Assembly (NCBI GenBank): GCA_945860595.1
Contig: CAMAQV010000026.1
Location: 1-37,771 of the forward strand
From: Comamonas sp. lk
GTDB taxonomy: Bacteria; Pseudomonadota; Gammaproteobacteria; Burkholderiales; Burkholderiaceae_C
DNA: 37,771 bases
Direction: 5' to 3'
Shown: in pieces, positions 16,184 through 24,066 of the stretch
Layout: each line of letters opens with the position of its first letter
Position numbering within the stretch: the stretch's first letter is position 1
Translations under genes and position numbers: made by a program
The notes under the pieces: generated by a model
What the model was told of the DNA's origin: nothing
The model's input: only the letters and a program-made list of their open reading frames with translations
The model's database searches: none

Positions 16184-16821
16184 GCGCCCCCCACACACCC
16201 GCTGATAGCGCAAAAAAAGGTTTCAGCCACGAGCGCATCGAGACCAGCAACGGTTTAATGATTGTGTTGATTTTGCTGGTGCTACTAGCCGGTGGCCTGG
16301 TGGAAATCGTGCCCCTGTACTTCCAGAAGTCGACCACCGCGCCCATACCCGGCGTGCTGCCCTACACGCCGCTGCAATTGGCCGGGCGCGACATCTATGT
16401 GCGTGAGGGTTGCTACGGCTGCCATTCGCAAATGATCCGCCCCTTCCGCGCCGAGACCTTGCGCTATGGCCACTACTCGGTGGCGGGCGAATCGGTGTAT
16501 GACCACCCCTTCCAATGGGGCAGCAAGCGCACCGGTCCGGACCTGGCCCGCGTGGGTGGCCGCTACAGCGACGAGTGGCACCGCCAGCATCTGACCAATC
16601 CGCGTGACCTGGTACCCGAATCCAATATGCCCGCCTACCCGTGGCTGGCCGCAACGGCCGTGGACGCGGAGTCTATGCCGGCGCACATGCGCGCACTGCG
16701 CGCCGTGGGCGTGCCGTATACCGATGCGCAGATCGCTGCGGCGGGTGTAGAACTGAAAGACAAAACCGAGCTGGACGCCACGATTGCGTACCTGCAAATG
16801 CTGGGGCTGGCACTCAAATGA
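16180..16821 (+). CDS. ccoO: Cbb3 oxidase mono-heme subunit II
   Basis: A 213-residue membrane-anchored c-type cytochrome. An N-terminal helix ([20 protein letters not shown]) anchors a periplasmic domain with one heme site, [11 protein letters not shown] (CxxCH), and a likely axial Met in [10 protein letters not shown]. It takes electrons from CcoP and passes them to CcoN. It overlaps ccoN by ATGA, with GGAG before the start. The length is normal. Confidence 0.97.
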   Translation: MSAPHTPADSAKKGFSHERIETSNGLMIVLILLVLLAGGLVEIVPLYFQKSTTAPIPGVLPYTPLQLAGRDIYVREGCYGCHSQMIRPFRAETLRYGHYSVAGESVYDHPFQWGSKRTGPDLARVGGRYSDEWHRQHLTNPRDLVPESNMPAYPWLAATAVDAESMPAHMRALRAVGVPYTDAQIAAAGVELKDKTELDATIAYLQMLGLALK

Positions 16822-16985
16822 ACACCATCAACCTGATCCGCACCGTGGTCACCGTGGCCAGCTTTGTGCTTTTTCTGGGTCTCATGGCCTGGGCCTGGTC
16901 GGCGCGGCGCAAGAGCGACTTTGAACAAGCCGCCCTCCTTCCTTTTGCCGACGATGCATCCCCCACGGGAGCCCACCATGTCTGA
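16818..16985 (+). CDS. ccoQ: Cbb3 oxidase subunit CcoQ
   Basis: A 55-residue single-helix protein beginning [20 protein letters not shown] and continuing [19 protein letters not shown], the typical CcoQ layout of a short N-terminus, one helix and a charged cytoplasmic tail. CcoQ stabilises the complex. It overlaps ccoO by ATGA and ccoP by 8 bases, confirming its place in the operon. Confidence 0.93.
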   Translation: MNTINLIRTVVTVASFVLFLGLMAWAWSARRKSDFEQAALLPFADDASPTGAHHV

Positions 16986-17907
16986 CTTCACCAGCAACTT
17001 CTGGCCCATCTTCATCACCGCGACGACCCTGCTGGGTATCGCCGCCTGCCTGGTGCTGCTCTATGTCACCAGCAAAACCCGCGCCCATGGAGAGGGCACT
17101 GACGATGGCAGCACCGGCCATGTGTGGGACGGTGACTTGCGCGAGATGAACAACCCGCTGCCGCTGTGGTGGGTCGGGCTTTTTGTCATCAGTATCGTTT
17201 TTTCACTGGCCTATCTGGTGCTGTATCCAGGCCTGGGGCGCTATGCAGGCAGCCTGGGTTGGACGCAAACCGGGCAGTACACCGCCGAGGTCCAAGCCAT
17301 CGACACGGCCACCGCGCCGGTGTATGCGGCCTTTGCCGCTATGCCGTTTGCAGCCCTGTCGCGCAATCCCCAAGCGCAGGCGATTGGCGAGCGGCTATAC
17401 ATGAACAACTGCGCACAGTGCCACGCTTCGGACGCACGTGGCTCCAAGGGCTTTCCCAACCTCAGCGATGGCGACTGGCTGCACGGCGGTACGCCTGAGA
17501 AGATCATCGAAACCCTCACCTTGGGTCGCATCGGACAAATGCCCACTATGGCCGCTGCGGTGGGTTCGCCACAAGACGTCAAGAACGTGGCCAACTATGT
17601 GATGAGCCTATCCGGCAGTCCGAACGACACCGTCAGCGCCGCACTGGGCAAGCCGAAGTTCGCCGTGTGCGCGGCCTGCCACGGTGCCGACGGCAAAGGC
17701 AACACGGCGCTGGGCGCACCCAACCTCGCGGACAACATATGGCTGCACGGCTATGGTGTCAACGCCATCACCGAGATGGTCAACAAGGGCAAAGTCAACC
17801 AGATGCCGGCCCACGGGAACCGCCTCACTGAGGCGCAAATCCGAGTGCTCGCCTCCTACGTCTGGGCTTTTTCCAACCACCCGGATCCGGCAAGCCCCAC
17901 CAAGTAA
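16978..17907 (+). CDS. ccoP: Cbb3 oxidase di-heme subunit III
   Basis: A 309-residue di-heme cytochrome c. Two transmembrane helices (FWPIFITATTLLGIAACLVL and LPLWWVGLFVISIVFSLAYL) are followed by two cytochrome domains, with CAQCH (MNNCAQCHASDARGSKG) and CAACH (AVCAACHGADGKGN). Probable axial Met residues lie in GQMPTM and NQMPAHG. It accepts electrons from soluble cytochromes or the bc1 complex. The ATG at 16978 overlaps ccoQ. It is the last oxidase structural gene, ending in TAA. Confidence 0.97.
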   Translation: MSDFTSNFWPIFITATTLLGIAACLVLLYVTSKTRAHGEGTDDGSTGHVWDGDLREMNNPLPLWWVGLFVISIVFSLAYLVLYPGLGRYAGSLGWTQTGQYTAEVQAIDTATAPVYAAFAAMPFAALSRNPQAQAIGERLYMNNCAQCHASDARGSKGFPNLSDGDWLHGGTPEKIIETLTLGRIGQMPTMAAAVGSPQDVKNVANYVMSLSGSPNDTVSAALGKPKFAVCAACHGADGKGNTALGAPNLADNIWLHGYGVNAITEMVNKGKVNQMPAHGNRLTEAQIRVLASYVWAFSNHPDPASPTK

Positions 17908-17934
17908 GCGTTTCAAGGCATTGAGAAGGCGTTC

Positions 17935-19314
17935 GTGACGCAAGAGATTTTTCTTTACCGGGCCCAGCAGAAGATTTACCCCCGCAGCGTAGGCGGCGTA
18001 TTCGCCCGCTGGCGCTGGGGCTTTGTGTGGCTCACGCAGCTGGTGTTTTACGGCCTGCCCTGGCTGCCATGGGGTGACCGGCAGGCGGTGCTATTCGACA
18101 TCGCGCAGCGGCGCTTCTACATCTTCAAGCTGGTTCTGTATCCGCAGGATTTCATCTACCTCGCAGCGCTGCTGGTCATCTCAGCGCTGTCGCTGTTTTT
18201 GTTCACGGCCGTGGCTGGGCGTCTGTGGTGCGGCTACACCTGTCCGCAAACCGTGTACACCGAAATGTTCATGTGGCTGGAGCGCCGTATCGAGGGCGAC
18301 CGCATGGCACGCATGCGCCGCGACGCGGCCGGTTGGACCCGGGGCAATGTGGCACGCAAGGGCGGCAAACACACCGCTTGGTTGCTGCTGGCCTTTTGGA
18401 CGGGCTTCAGCTTCGTAGGTTACTTCACCCCAATCCATATCCTATGGCATGAATTGGCGCAATTCGGCCTGGGCTCCTACGAGTCTTTCTGGGTGGTGTT
18501 CTACGGTTTCGCCACCTACGGCAATGCCGGCTACATGCGCGAGCAGGTGTGCAAACACATGTGCCCCTATGCGCGCTTCCAAAGCGCCATGTTTGACCGC
18601 GACACGCTGATCGTCAGCTACGACCAGGCCCGTGGCGAGCCGCGCGGCGCGCCCACCCACAAAGTGGGCGTGGACAACGCGGCGCTGGGCGACTGTGTGG
18701 ACTGCGATTTGTGCGTACACGTCTGCCCAACCGGCATCGACATCCGCAAAGGCCTGCAATACGAATGCATAGGCTGCGGCGCCTGCGCCGACGTCTGCGA
18801 CACGGTGATGGACAAAGTCCAGCGGCCGCGCGGGTTGGTGCGCTATGCGACTGAGAACGCCATGGAGGGCGGTTGGACATCGAAGCAGATGCTGCGCCGT
18901 GTATTCCGCCCGCGGGTGCTGATTTACACCGCGCTGTTGTGGAGCCTGATCGGCGTGGTGGGTTTGAGCCTGTGGCTGCGCACGCCCCTGCACGTGGATG
19001 TGGAGCGCGACCGCAGCAGCCTGGCGCGCATCGTCGAAGGCGGCCGCATCGAAAACGTTTACCGGCTCCAGGTCATGAATGCCTCCGAGGCCGTCGACCA
19101 TGTGCACATCCGCGTCAGCGGCATCCAAGGCCTGACCCTTGCGTCGAGCGCCGACTTTGTCGTCGACAAAGCCCAATCGCGCTGGGTCCCGGTGCGGGTG
19201 CAACTGCCCTACGATGGGGCGGCACCCGGATCGCATCCGATCACTTTTGAAATCACCGAACCCGACAGCGGCGCGCGGGTGGTCGAAAAAGCCGTTTTTC
19301 TGGTTCCCCGCTGA
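17935..19314 (+). CDS. ccoG: Cytochrome c oxidase accessory protein CcoG
   Basis: A 459-residue membrane ferredoxin-like protein of the CcoG/RdxA/FixG family. Helices flank CGYTCPQTVYTEMFMWLER. Two 4Fe-4S motifs sit in CVDCDLCVHVCPTGIDI and YECIGCGACADVCDTVMDK. A periplasmic Ig-like C-terminal domain follows residue 330. CcoG is a cupric reductase that supplies Cu(I) for cbb3 assembly. The start is GTG 17935. It follows ccoP by 27 bases and precedes fixH by 16, so it is probably co-transcribed. Confidence 0.95.
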   Translation: MTQEIFLYRAQQKIYPRSVGGVFARWRWGFVWLTQLVFYGLPWLPWGDRQAVLFDIAQRRFYIFKLVLYPQDFIYLAALLVISALSLFLFTAVAGRLWCGYTCPQTVYTEMFMWLERRIEGDRMARMRRDAAGWTRGNVARKGGKHTAWLLLAFWTGFSFVGYFTPIHILWHELAQFGLGSYESFWVVFYGFATYGNAGYMREQVCKHMCPYARFQSAMFDRDTLIVSYDQARGEPRGAPTHKVGVDNAALGDCVDCDLCVHVCPTGIDIRKGLQYECIGCGACADVCDTVMDKVQRPRGLVRYATENAMEGGWTSKQMLRRVFRPRVLIYTALLWSLIGVVGLSLWLRTPLHVDVERDRSSLARIVEGGRIENVYRLQVMNASEAVDHVHIRVSGIQGLTLASSADFVVDKAQSRWVPVRVQLPYDGAAPGSHPITFEITEPDSGARVVEKAVFLVPR

Positions 19315-19330
19315 GTTTCTTGGAGTGTTG

Positions 19331-19603
19331 ATGACCCCACGCCCCTGCCCTGTCAACGCCGCGCCTGCCGCCACCCCCGCATGGTGGACCTACGGCTACG
19401 TCTGGCTGGTGCTTTCCGGTCCGCTGCTGGTCGTGATTGCCAGCTTCGTGACCATGTACATCGCCTACACCCGCGTCGATCCGGTGGTCGATGACAACTA
19501 CTACCAAAAGGGTCTGGCCTTGTCCCCATACGTCCAGAGCCGCGACCATGTGGAGGCGGCGCATGCCCCGGCATCGCTGTCGACCCCGCCGGTCAAACCC
19601 TGA
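19331..19603 (+). CDS. ccoH: Short FixH/CcoH-family membrane protein
   Basis: A 90-residue protein with one helix (YVWLVLSGPLLVVIASFVTM) followed by VDPVVDDNYYQKGLALS, the conserved FixH segment. Well-studied FixH proteins are about 150-170 residues with a larger periplasmic domain, so this is a short form. CcoH helps assemble cbb3 oxidase with the CcoI copper pump. The start is ATG 19331, with TGGAG about 5 bases upstream. It is the last gene of the plus-strand cco run. The following gene converges on it. Confidence 0.8.
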   Translation: MTPRPCPVNAAPAATPAWWTYGYVWLVLSGPLLVVIASFVTMYIAYTRVDPVVDDNYYQKGLALSPYVQSRDHVEAAHAPASLSTPPVKP

Positions 19604-19634
19604 ACATGGCGCTCATCGGCACACTGGCCTGCTG

Positions 19635-19964
19635 CTACGGCTCGACTACCAGCTTGCAGGGCGAATTGACTTTCAGCAGCGCGGCGCGTTCGCCGCACAG
19701 CTTCATCGCCAGGCGCTTGCCCTGCGCTGACAGGCGCACGTAAATCGCGCAACTCCAGGCCATCTTGGCGCCGTCAATCTGGCTGTCAAAAGCGGCCGCG
19801 CAATGGCCGTAGCGACCCAAATCCGGGCGATCACGGACCCACTGGGCCTGCAAGGCCGAGGGCAACTGCTGCGGGGAAATCGTTGGAAAATCCTCGGCAT
19901 AGGCCGGTCGGACCACTGCCAGCGCGAGCAGTACAACACTGGAAGGGAAACGGTATCGACGCAT
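19635..19964 (-). CDS. Unknown small exported protein with four cysteines
   Basis: A 109-residue protein with a signal peptide (FPSSVVLLALAVVRPAYA, likely cleaved after AYA). The mature part has four cysteines: GHCAAAF, WSCAIYVRL, KLCGER and PCKLVVEP. No CxxCH or known fold was recognised. The start is ATG 19964, with GGAG about 8 bases upstream. It sits between the cbb3 cluster and fnr, with its own FNR-type box (20042-20055) upstream, so it probably belongs to the low-oxygen regulon. Two disulfides or a metal site in the periplasm are possible. Confidence 0.72.
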   Translation of the reverse strand: MRRYRFPSSVVLLALAVVRPAYAEDFPTISPQQLPSALQAQWVRDRPDLGRYGHCAAAFDSQIDGAKMAWSCAIYVRLSAQGKRLAMKLCGERAALLKVNSPCKLVVEP

Positions 19965-20041
19965 AGATTGATCTCCAACGAAAAGTACAGTGCGGTTACG
20001 AACCCAGGCCCCTAGCTTCTCACAAGCGCCAGCGCGACCGG

Positions 20042-20055
20042 TTGACCCGTGTCAA
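20042..20055 (-). promoter_or_regulatory. FNR-type box upstream of the four-Cys exported protein
   Basis: TTGACCCGTGTCAA matches the Fnr/Anr half-sites TTGAC and GTCAA with 4-base spacing. It is centred about 84 bases upstream of the ATG at 19964, and no other gene is in a position to use it on the minus strand. A class II start would fall near 20007; the -10 there is weak. Confidence 0.65.
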
Positions 20056-20131
20056 ATGGCCATGCTCTGTCCGCACTGACAATGTCCACATCCCTTGTGG
20101 CCTGCGCGGCATTGCCGCGGTCGACATATCG

Positions 20132-20851
20132 CTAATGCGCGTCTTCGCCGCTGACCACGGCACGCAGAGCGGCCATGTCCAGTATGTGGATTTCGCGGCC
20201 AGCAACCGACAAGATACCCCGCCCGGCCAGCTTGGTCAGGGTGCGGCTGACGGTTTCAATTTTCAGGCCGAGGTAGTTACCCAGATCCTGGCGGGTCATG
20301 CGCAGCACCAGTTCAGTGGCGGAAAAGCCGCGTGCCTGCAAGCGCTGGCCCCAGTTCACCAGAAAGGCCGCGAGGCGCTCTTCGGCCTGCGCGTTGCCCA
20401 GCAGCAGCATGACCGAGTTTTCGCGGACGATTTCGCGGCTCATGATGCGGTGTACATGGTGCTGAACTGCGGGGATTTCGCGCGACATGTTTTCTACGCT
20501 GTCAAAAGGAATCACACAGACTTCTGCGTCTTCCAGCGCAACCGAGTCGCAGCGGTGTTTGTCTTCGACGATGCCGTCCAACCCGATGATCTCGCCCGAC
20601 ATCTGAAAACCGGTGACTTGCTCACGTCCGTCTTCGTGCAGGATGATGGTTTTGAACACGCCGGAACGGATGGCAAAAAGGCTCTCAAAGGGGCTTCCGT
20701 TGCGAAAAAGAGTCTGCCCTTTCGCAATCTTGCGCCGCCCATCGACCAGGTTATCAACCCGCAAGCTCTCTGCCGCATCCAGGCCGATGGGCATACATAA
20801 CTCCCGCAAATTGCAATTGGAACAGGCTACTTTCAGGACATCGGTTTTCAT
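20132..20851 (-). CDS. fnr: Fnr-type oxygen-sensing transcription factor
   Basis: A 239-residue Crp/Fnr regulator. The N-terminal cysteines C10, C13 and C19 (ACSNCNLRELC) plus C101 (DKHRCDSV) provide all four ligands for the oxygen-labile 4Fe-4S cluster. A cyclic-nucleotide-like domain and dimerisation helix follow. The C-terminal helix-turn-helix has RQDLGNYLGLKIETVSRTLT, with the ExxSR recognition residues that read TTGAT/TTGAC half-sites. It is transcribed alone on the minus strand and ends in TAG. It is the obvious regulator of the three boxes noted in this window. Confidence 0.96.
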   Translation of the reverse strand: MKTDVLKVACSNCNLRELCMPIGLDAAESLRVDNLVDGRRKIAKGQTLFRNGSPFESLFAIRSGVFKTIILHEDGREQVTGFQMSGEIIGLDGIVEDKHRCDSVALEDAEVCVIPFDSVENMSREIPAVQHHVHRIMSREIVRENSVMLLLGNAQAEERLAAFLVNWGQRLQARGFSATELVLRMTRQDLGNYLGLKIETVSRTLTKLAGRGILSVAGREIHILDMAALRAVVSGEDAH

Positions 20852-20913
20852 GCCGACATTGAAGCACAGTTACGCACCTAGCTGATCAATTTGGCATGTT
20901 AAACCGCTGCTCA

Positions 20914-21342
20914 CTAATTTTTTGCAGATATCTCGGGTAATGCGTCTACCGTCATCTTCATGCGTCGCAAGCGCAGTCCTAATGCCTTCTCCAAGGCGTC
21001 GGCGCTGATCTGCCGCGGGTCATAGGGAACGGCCAGCGTGGGCGGCTCCAAGGCCACCCGCACATCAGCGGCCCTGACCCCGGCAACCCCGGCAGCGGCG
21101 GCGGCCATGGCACGCCCTAGAGCGGCATCGCGCACCACCGGGCCGTCCCAGCGCAGGTACATGATGGTGCGGCCCTGCCGATGGCTGCGTTCCACTAGTG
21201 CATGGTCGTACACGGAGGCAATGCGGTCCTCCAGGCAGTGACCACAGGCCCAGGTCGAACCCGTAAAGCTGAGGATCGCCAAGCCCGCCAGGCACCAAAG
21301 GGCAGCGCGTTGGTGCGGGCGGCGGGTGTGGGTCAATGCCAT
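20914..21342 (-). CDS. Unknown exported protein downstream of nirK
   Basis: A 142-residue protein with a signal-like helix (ALWCLAGLAILSFTGSTWA) directly followed by CGHCLEDRIASVYDH, a CxxC reminiscent of heavy-metal-binding or thiol sites. The remainder (VAGVRAADVRVALEPPTLAV, then DALEKALGLRLRRMKMTV) has the beta-alpha-beta rhythm of an HMA-like domain, though this is only a resemblance. The start is ATG 21342. It begins 7 bases after the nirK stop, so co-transcription is very likely. A role in copper delivery to NirK is a reasonable but untested guess. Confidence 0.7.
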   Translation of the reverse strand: MALTHTRRPHQRAALWCLAGLAILSFTGSTWACGHCLEDRIASVYDHALVERSHRQGRTIMYLRWDGPVVRDAALGRAMAAAAAGVAGVRAADVRVALEPPTLAVPYDPRQISADALEKALGLRLRRMKMTVDALPEISAKN

Positions 21343-21349
21343 GTGGGAC

Positions 21350-22783
21350 TCATTTCTTGGTCGCCGCAGCGTCGATCCAATGGAAGTACGCAATGGTGCG
21401 CGCAACCTCTTCCTTGCTCAAACCCTGGTCGGGCATGAGCAGGTTGTTGAATTCCTTGAGCAGTGCCTTGGCCTGCGAATCGGTCTTCAGCATCTTGGAC
21501 GGCGATGTCAGCCAACGCGCCAGCCAGGCGTCGGTGCGCCGGGTCGTCACACCGGCCAGATCAGGCCCAAGTTTTTTGCCCTGGCCCATGGTGTGGCAGG
21601 CCATACATTTGCTCTCGAAATCCTGTTTGGCCTGCGCCACTGTCGGGTCTTTGGGCGTGGCGCTGGCTTCCATATTGTTGTGTTCCACGTCCACTGACTG
21701 CTTGGGCGGGAGTGTGGAAATCAAGCCGATCGCGCCCTGGGAGGCGTTGGCGAAATGGTGATCCACCATGATGTAGGAGCCATCCTCCGGGATCATCATT
21801 TCCATGATCGCGCTGTTGCTCGAGCCCAGCAGCACCGTTTGCATACCCAGCATCTGGTTGGCTGGATTGCCCTCCAGCCAGACTTTGTCAAAAATCGTCC
21901 CCACCACGTGGAAGCTTGACGTTTTGCTCGGCCCCACGTTCAAAACAAATAGGCGCACCCGTTCACCTGCCTTGGCTGGCAAAGGTTTTTTGACCATTCC
22001 ATTGTGGGCACCGTTGAACACCGTGTAATTGGGTTGCGCCGCGCGCAGGCGCTCGGTATCGAGCACATACAGTGGCGCACCACCCACCTTACGACCGGTG
22101 GCATCAGGTTTGACGTAAAACTCGCTTTGCACCACCAGGTATTCGCGGTCGACCTTGGTCGGATAGCCCTCACGCGGCTCGACGATGAGCGCACCGTACA
22201 TACCCGAAGCGATGTGCTCCAGAATCATCGGTGTGCCACAGTGGTACATAAAGATTCCGGGGTAATTGAGCTTGAAGTCGAACTCAATCGTCTGTCCCGG
22301 TGCAATGGAACGGTACTTGTCCTGCGGTGACACCATGGCGGCGTGGAAGTCCATGGAATGCATCATGGGCGCGGCCATCATCATCAATCCGCCAGGCATC
22401 GCCTCGTCGCTGCGGTTGGTCATGCTGAAGTGAATCGTGTCGCCCACCCGGGCGCGGATGGCGGGGCCGGGCACTTGGTCGCCGAAGGTCCAGGCACTGA
22501 ACTGCACGCCCGGCGCGAGCTCAATAATTTTGTGGGTGGTATCGAGTTGCACGCGCTTGACCGGGCTGGGATCGAGCGGCTTGAGCTCGGCCACCAGGTT
22601 CAAAGAATCACCTTGCGCAAATGGGCCCGTGTGCCGCGCCGTCCCTACGATCGCCGGGGGCGAACGCAATTCAAGCACATGGGTATCGGCGGGCACTGTC
22701 TGCGCATTGGCCAGCGCGTGTCCCAAGGACACACCAAGAAGGGCGCAGGTGAGCACAGCAATAGAAACATGGGAGAGTCGCAT
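21350..22783 (-). CDS. nirK: Copper nitrite reductase fused to cytochrome c
   Basis: A 477-residue periplasmic NO-forming nitrite reductase. A signal peptide (residues 1-26) precedes two cupredoxin domains: MMHSMDFHAAM with the catalytic Asp and a type 2 His, FMYHCGTPMILEHIASGMYG with H181 and C182 for type 2 and type 1 copper, TSSFHVVGTIFD with the second catalytic His, and MVDHHFANASQG. A C-terminal cytochrome c domain has CMACHTMGQGKKLGPDLAGV (C393, C396, H397) and a likely Met ligand in LLMPDQG. This three-domain form is known from Ralstonia-type enzymes. The start is ATG 22783. The FNR-type box at 22896-22909 precedes it. Confidence 0.95.
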   Translation of the reverse strand: MRLSHVSIAVLTCALLGVSLGHALANAQTVPADTHVLELRSPPAIVGTARHTGPFAQGDSLNLVAELKPLDPSPVKRVQLDTTHKIIELAPGVQFSAWTFGDQVPGPAIRARVGDTIHFSMTNRSDEAMPGGLMMMAAPMMHSMDFHAAMVSPQDKYRSIAPGQTIEFDFKLNYPGIFMYHCGTPMILEHIASGMYGALIVEPREGYPTKVDREYLVVQSEFYVKPDATGRKVGGAPLYVLDTERLRAAQPNYTVFNGAHNGMVKKPLPAKAGERVRLFVLNVGPSKTSSFHVVGTIFDKVWLEGNPANQMLGMQTVLLGSSNSAIMEMMIPEDGSYIMVDHHFANASQGAIGLISTLPPKQSVDVEHNNMEASATPKDPTVAQAKQDFESKCMACHTMGQGKKLGPDLAGVTTRRTDAWLARWLTSPSKMLKTDSQAKALLKEFNNLLMPDQGLSKEEVARTIAYFHWIDAAATKK

Positions 22784-22895
22784 GGGGTGGTCCTCTGAAG
22801 TGGATGAAGAAGCGCCGCATCTTGCGCGTCAAACTCCACCAAAAGGACGTATTGGTCGGTCTTATGCCGAGATACGCCGCTTAACCGCCCGAAGC

Positions 22896-22909
22896 TTGAT
22901 GCAAGTCAA
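22896..22909 (-). promoter_or_regulatory. FNR/NNR-type box upstream of nirK
   Basis: TTGATGCAAGTCAA on the plus strand (TTGACTTGCATCAA in the direction of nirK) is a near-perfect Fnr/Dnr/NnrR site. TATCTC at 22874-22869 is a possible -10 whose spacing puts the box near -41.5. Either Fnr or a nitric-oxide-responsive homologue could bind; no second regulator is in the window. The rest of the 258-base nirK-lysR gap shows nothing else clear. Confidence 0.82.
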
Positions 22910-23041
22910 GCGCGGATTGGTCCCAGACACCTGGGCAGGCTCAGTGAACCTCCATGCACACCGTCGATTGCGGCCGAAGCATCTCTCGCTAAGCTGCCCC
23001 CAGGCCTGCCGGAGGCGCGGAATTGGGAGGGTACCAACGGG

Positions 23042-23965
23042 CTAGCGGGACGCACGCGTGAGGTCCGGCGCCGCCTCGCGCACCAGCCAGTCTTTTAAGG
23101 CCATCACATCGTTGCGCGCGCGCCCAGCGCGGGAGGCCACGATGTACATAGGCTGGTTCGTGGTCACGCTGTGGGGCACGGGGCGCACCAGGCGACCTTG
23201 GGCAATCAGTGGCTCCACGATGTGCCGCCAACCCAGGGCGAGTCCCTGGCCTTCAAGCGCAGCCTGCAGCACGATGGAATAGTCGTTAAAGGTCAGCGCC
23301 TTGCCTGCGCGCGCGGCGCTGACTCCAAAGCGCGCCAGCCAGAGCGACCAATCCAGCCGTGGTCTGTAGCGTTCTTCCAGATGCAGCAGGGTGCTGTTGG
23401 CCAGGTCTTGCGGGCTTTGCAGCTGTGGATTGGCGCTCAGAAAAGCGGGACTACAGACGGCAAACACTTCCTCGTCCACAAAGCGCCAGCGCCCATGCTG
23501 GGCAAACTCGCCACTGCCCAGGGTGATGGCCAAGTCAATGCGCTCGCGCTCCAAGTCCAGGTCAATGTCGGTGGTGATACAGCGCAGCTCAATGTCGGGG
23601 TGTTGTTGTTTGAAGCGCGCAATGCGCGGCATCAGCCACCAGGTGGCTGTGGCGGTGGAAACGGCCAGCGTAACCTGGTGGCCAGGTGTCATGCTGCGTA
23701 CCTCGCGCAGGGCCTGGTCCATCAGCGTCAGGCCCAAACTGACCTGTTCGAGCAGGTAGCGGCCTGCCTCGGTCAGTTCTACGCCTTTGTGGCGCCGGGC
23801 GAAAAGAACCACGCCAAGCTCGTCCTCCAGCAGGCGAATGGCGTGGCTTACGGCCGGCTGACCCACCGCGAGTTCGAGCGCCGCCTTGGTAAAGCTGCCG
23901 GTGCGCGCGGCCGCCTCAAAGGTAATCAGGTTGCCCATGGCGGGCTGGTCAAAACGCTTTAACAT
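23042..23965 (-). CDS. LysR-family transcriptional regulator
   Basis: A 307-residue regulator of the GcvA-like subgroup. The N-terminal helix-turn-helix is ITFEAAARTGSFTKAALELA, then GQPAVSHAIRLLEDELGVVL. The effector domain runs from VTLAVSTATATWWLMPRIAR to the C-terminus. The start is ATG 23965; GTG 23995 would extend it upstream without family support. It is divergent from the methyltransferase operon (101-base gap), the usual layout for a LysR activator and its target. The inducer is probably the compound degraded by that operon. Confidence 0.92.
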   Translation of the reverse strand: MLKRFDQPAMGNLITFEAAARTGSFTKAALELAVGQPAVSHAIRLLEDELGVVLFARRHKGVELTEAGRYLLEQVSLGLTLMDQALREVRSMTPGHQVTLAVSTATATWWLMPRIARFKQQHPDIELRCITTDIDLDLERERIDLAITLGSGEFAQHGRWRFVDEEVFAVCSPAFLSANPQLQSPQDLANSTLLHLEERYRPRLDWSLWLARFGVSAARAGKALTFNDYSIVLQAALEGQGLALGWRHIVEPLIAQGRLVRPVPHSVTTNQPMYIVASRAGRARNDVMALKDWLVREAAPDLTRASR

Positions 23966-24066
23966 GCATTGAATTGATGGCTTGGATGAATACACCGGCA
24001 GATCACAAACTGCTACATACGACCTATTATCCAGAAAGGTATTCCCCCAACCTGGAGAAATATGGC

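Noticed and set aside
18442..19374. Long open frame antisense to ccoG
   Set aside because: It mirrors the codon bias of ccoG and contains no family motif.
20875..20895. Possible FNR half-site upstream of fnr (TGATCAA)
   Set aside because: The second half-site does not match at the required spacing, so autoregulation is not supported.
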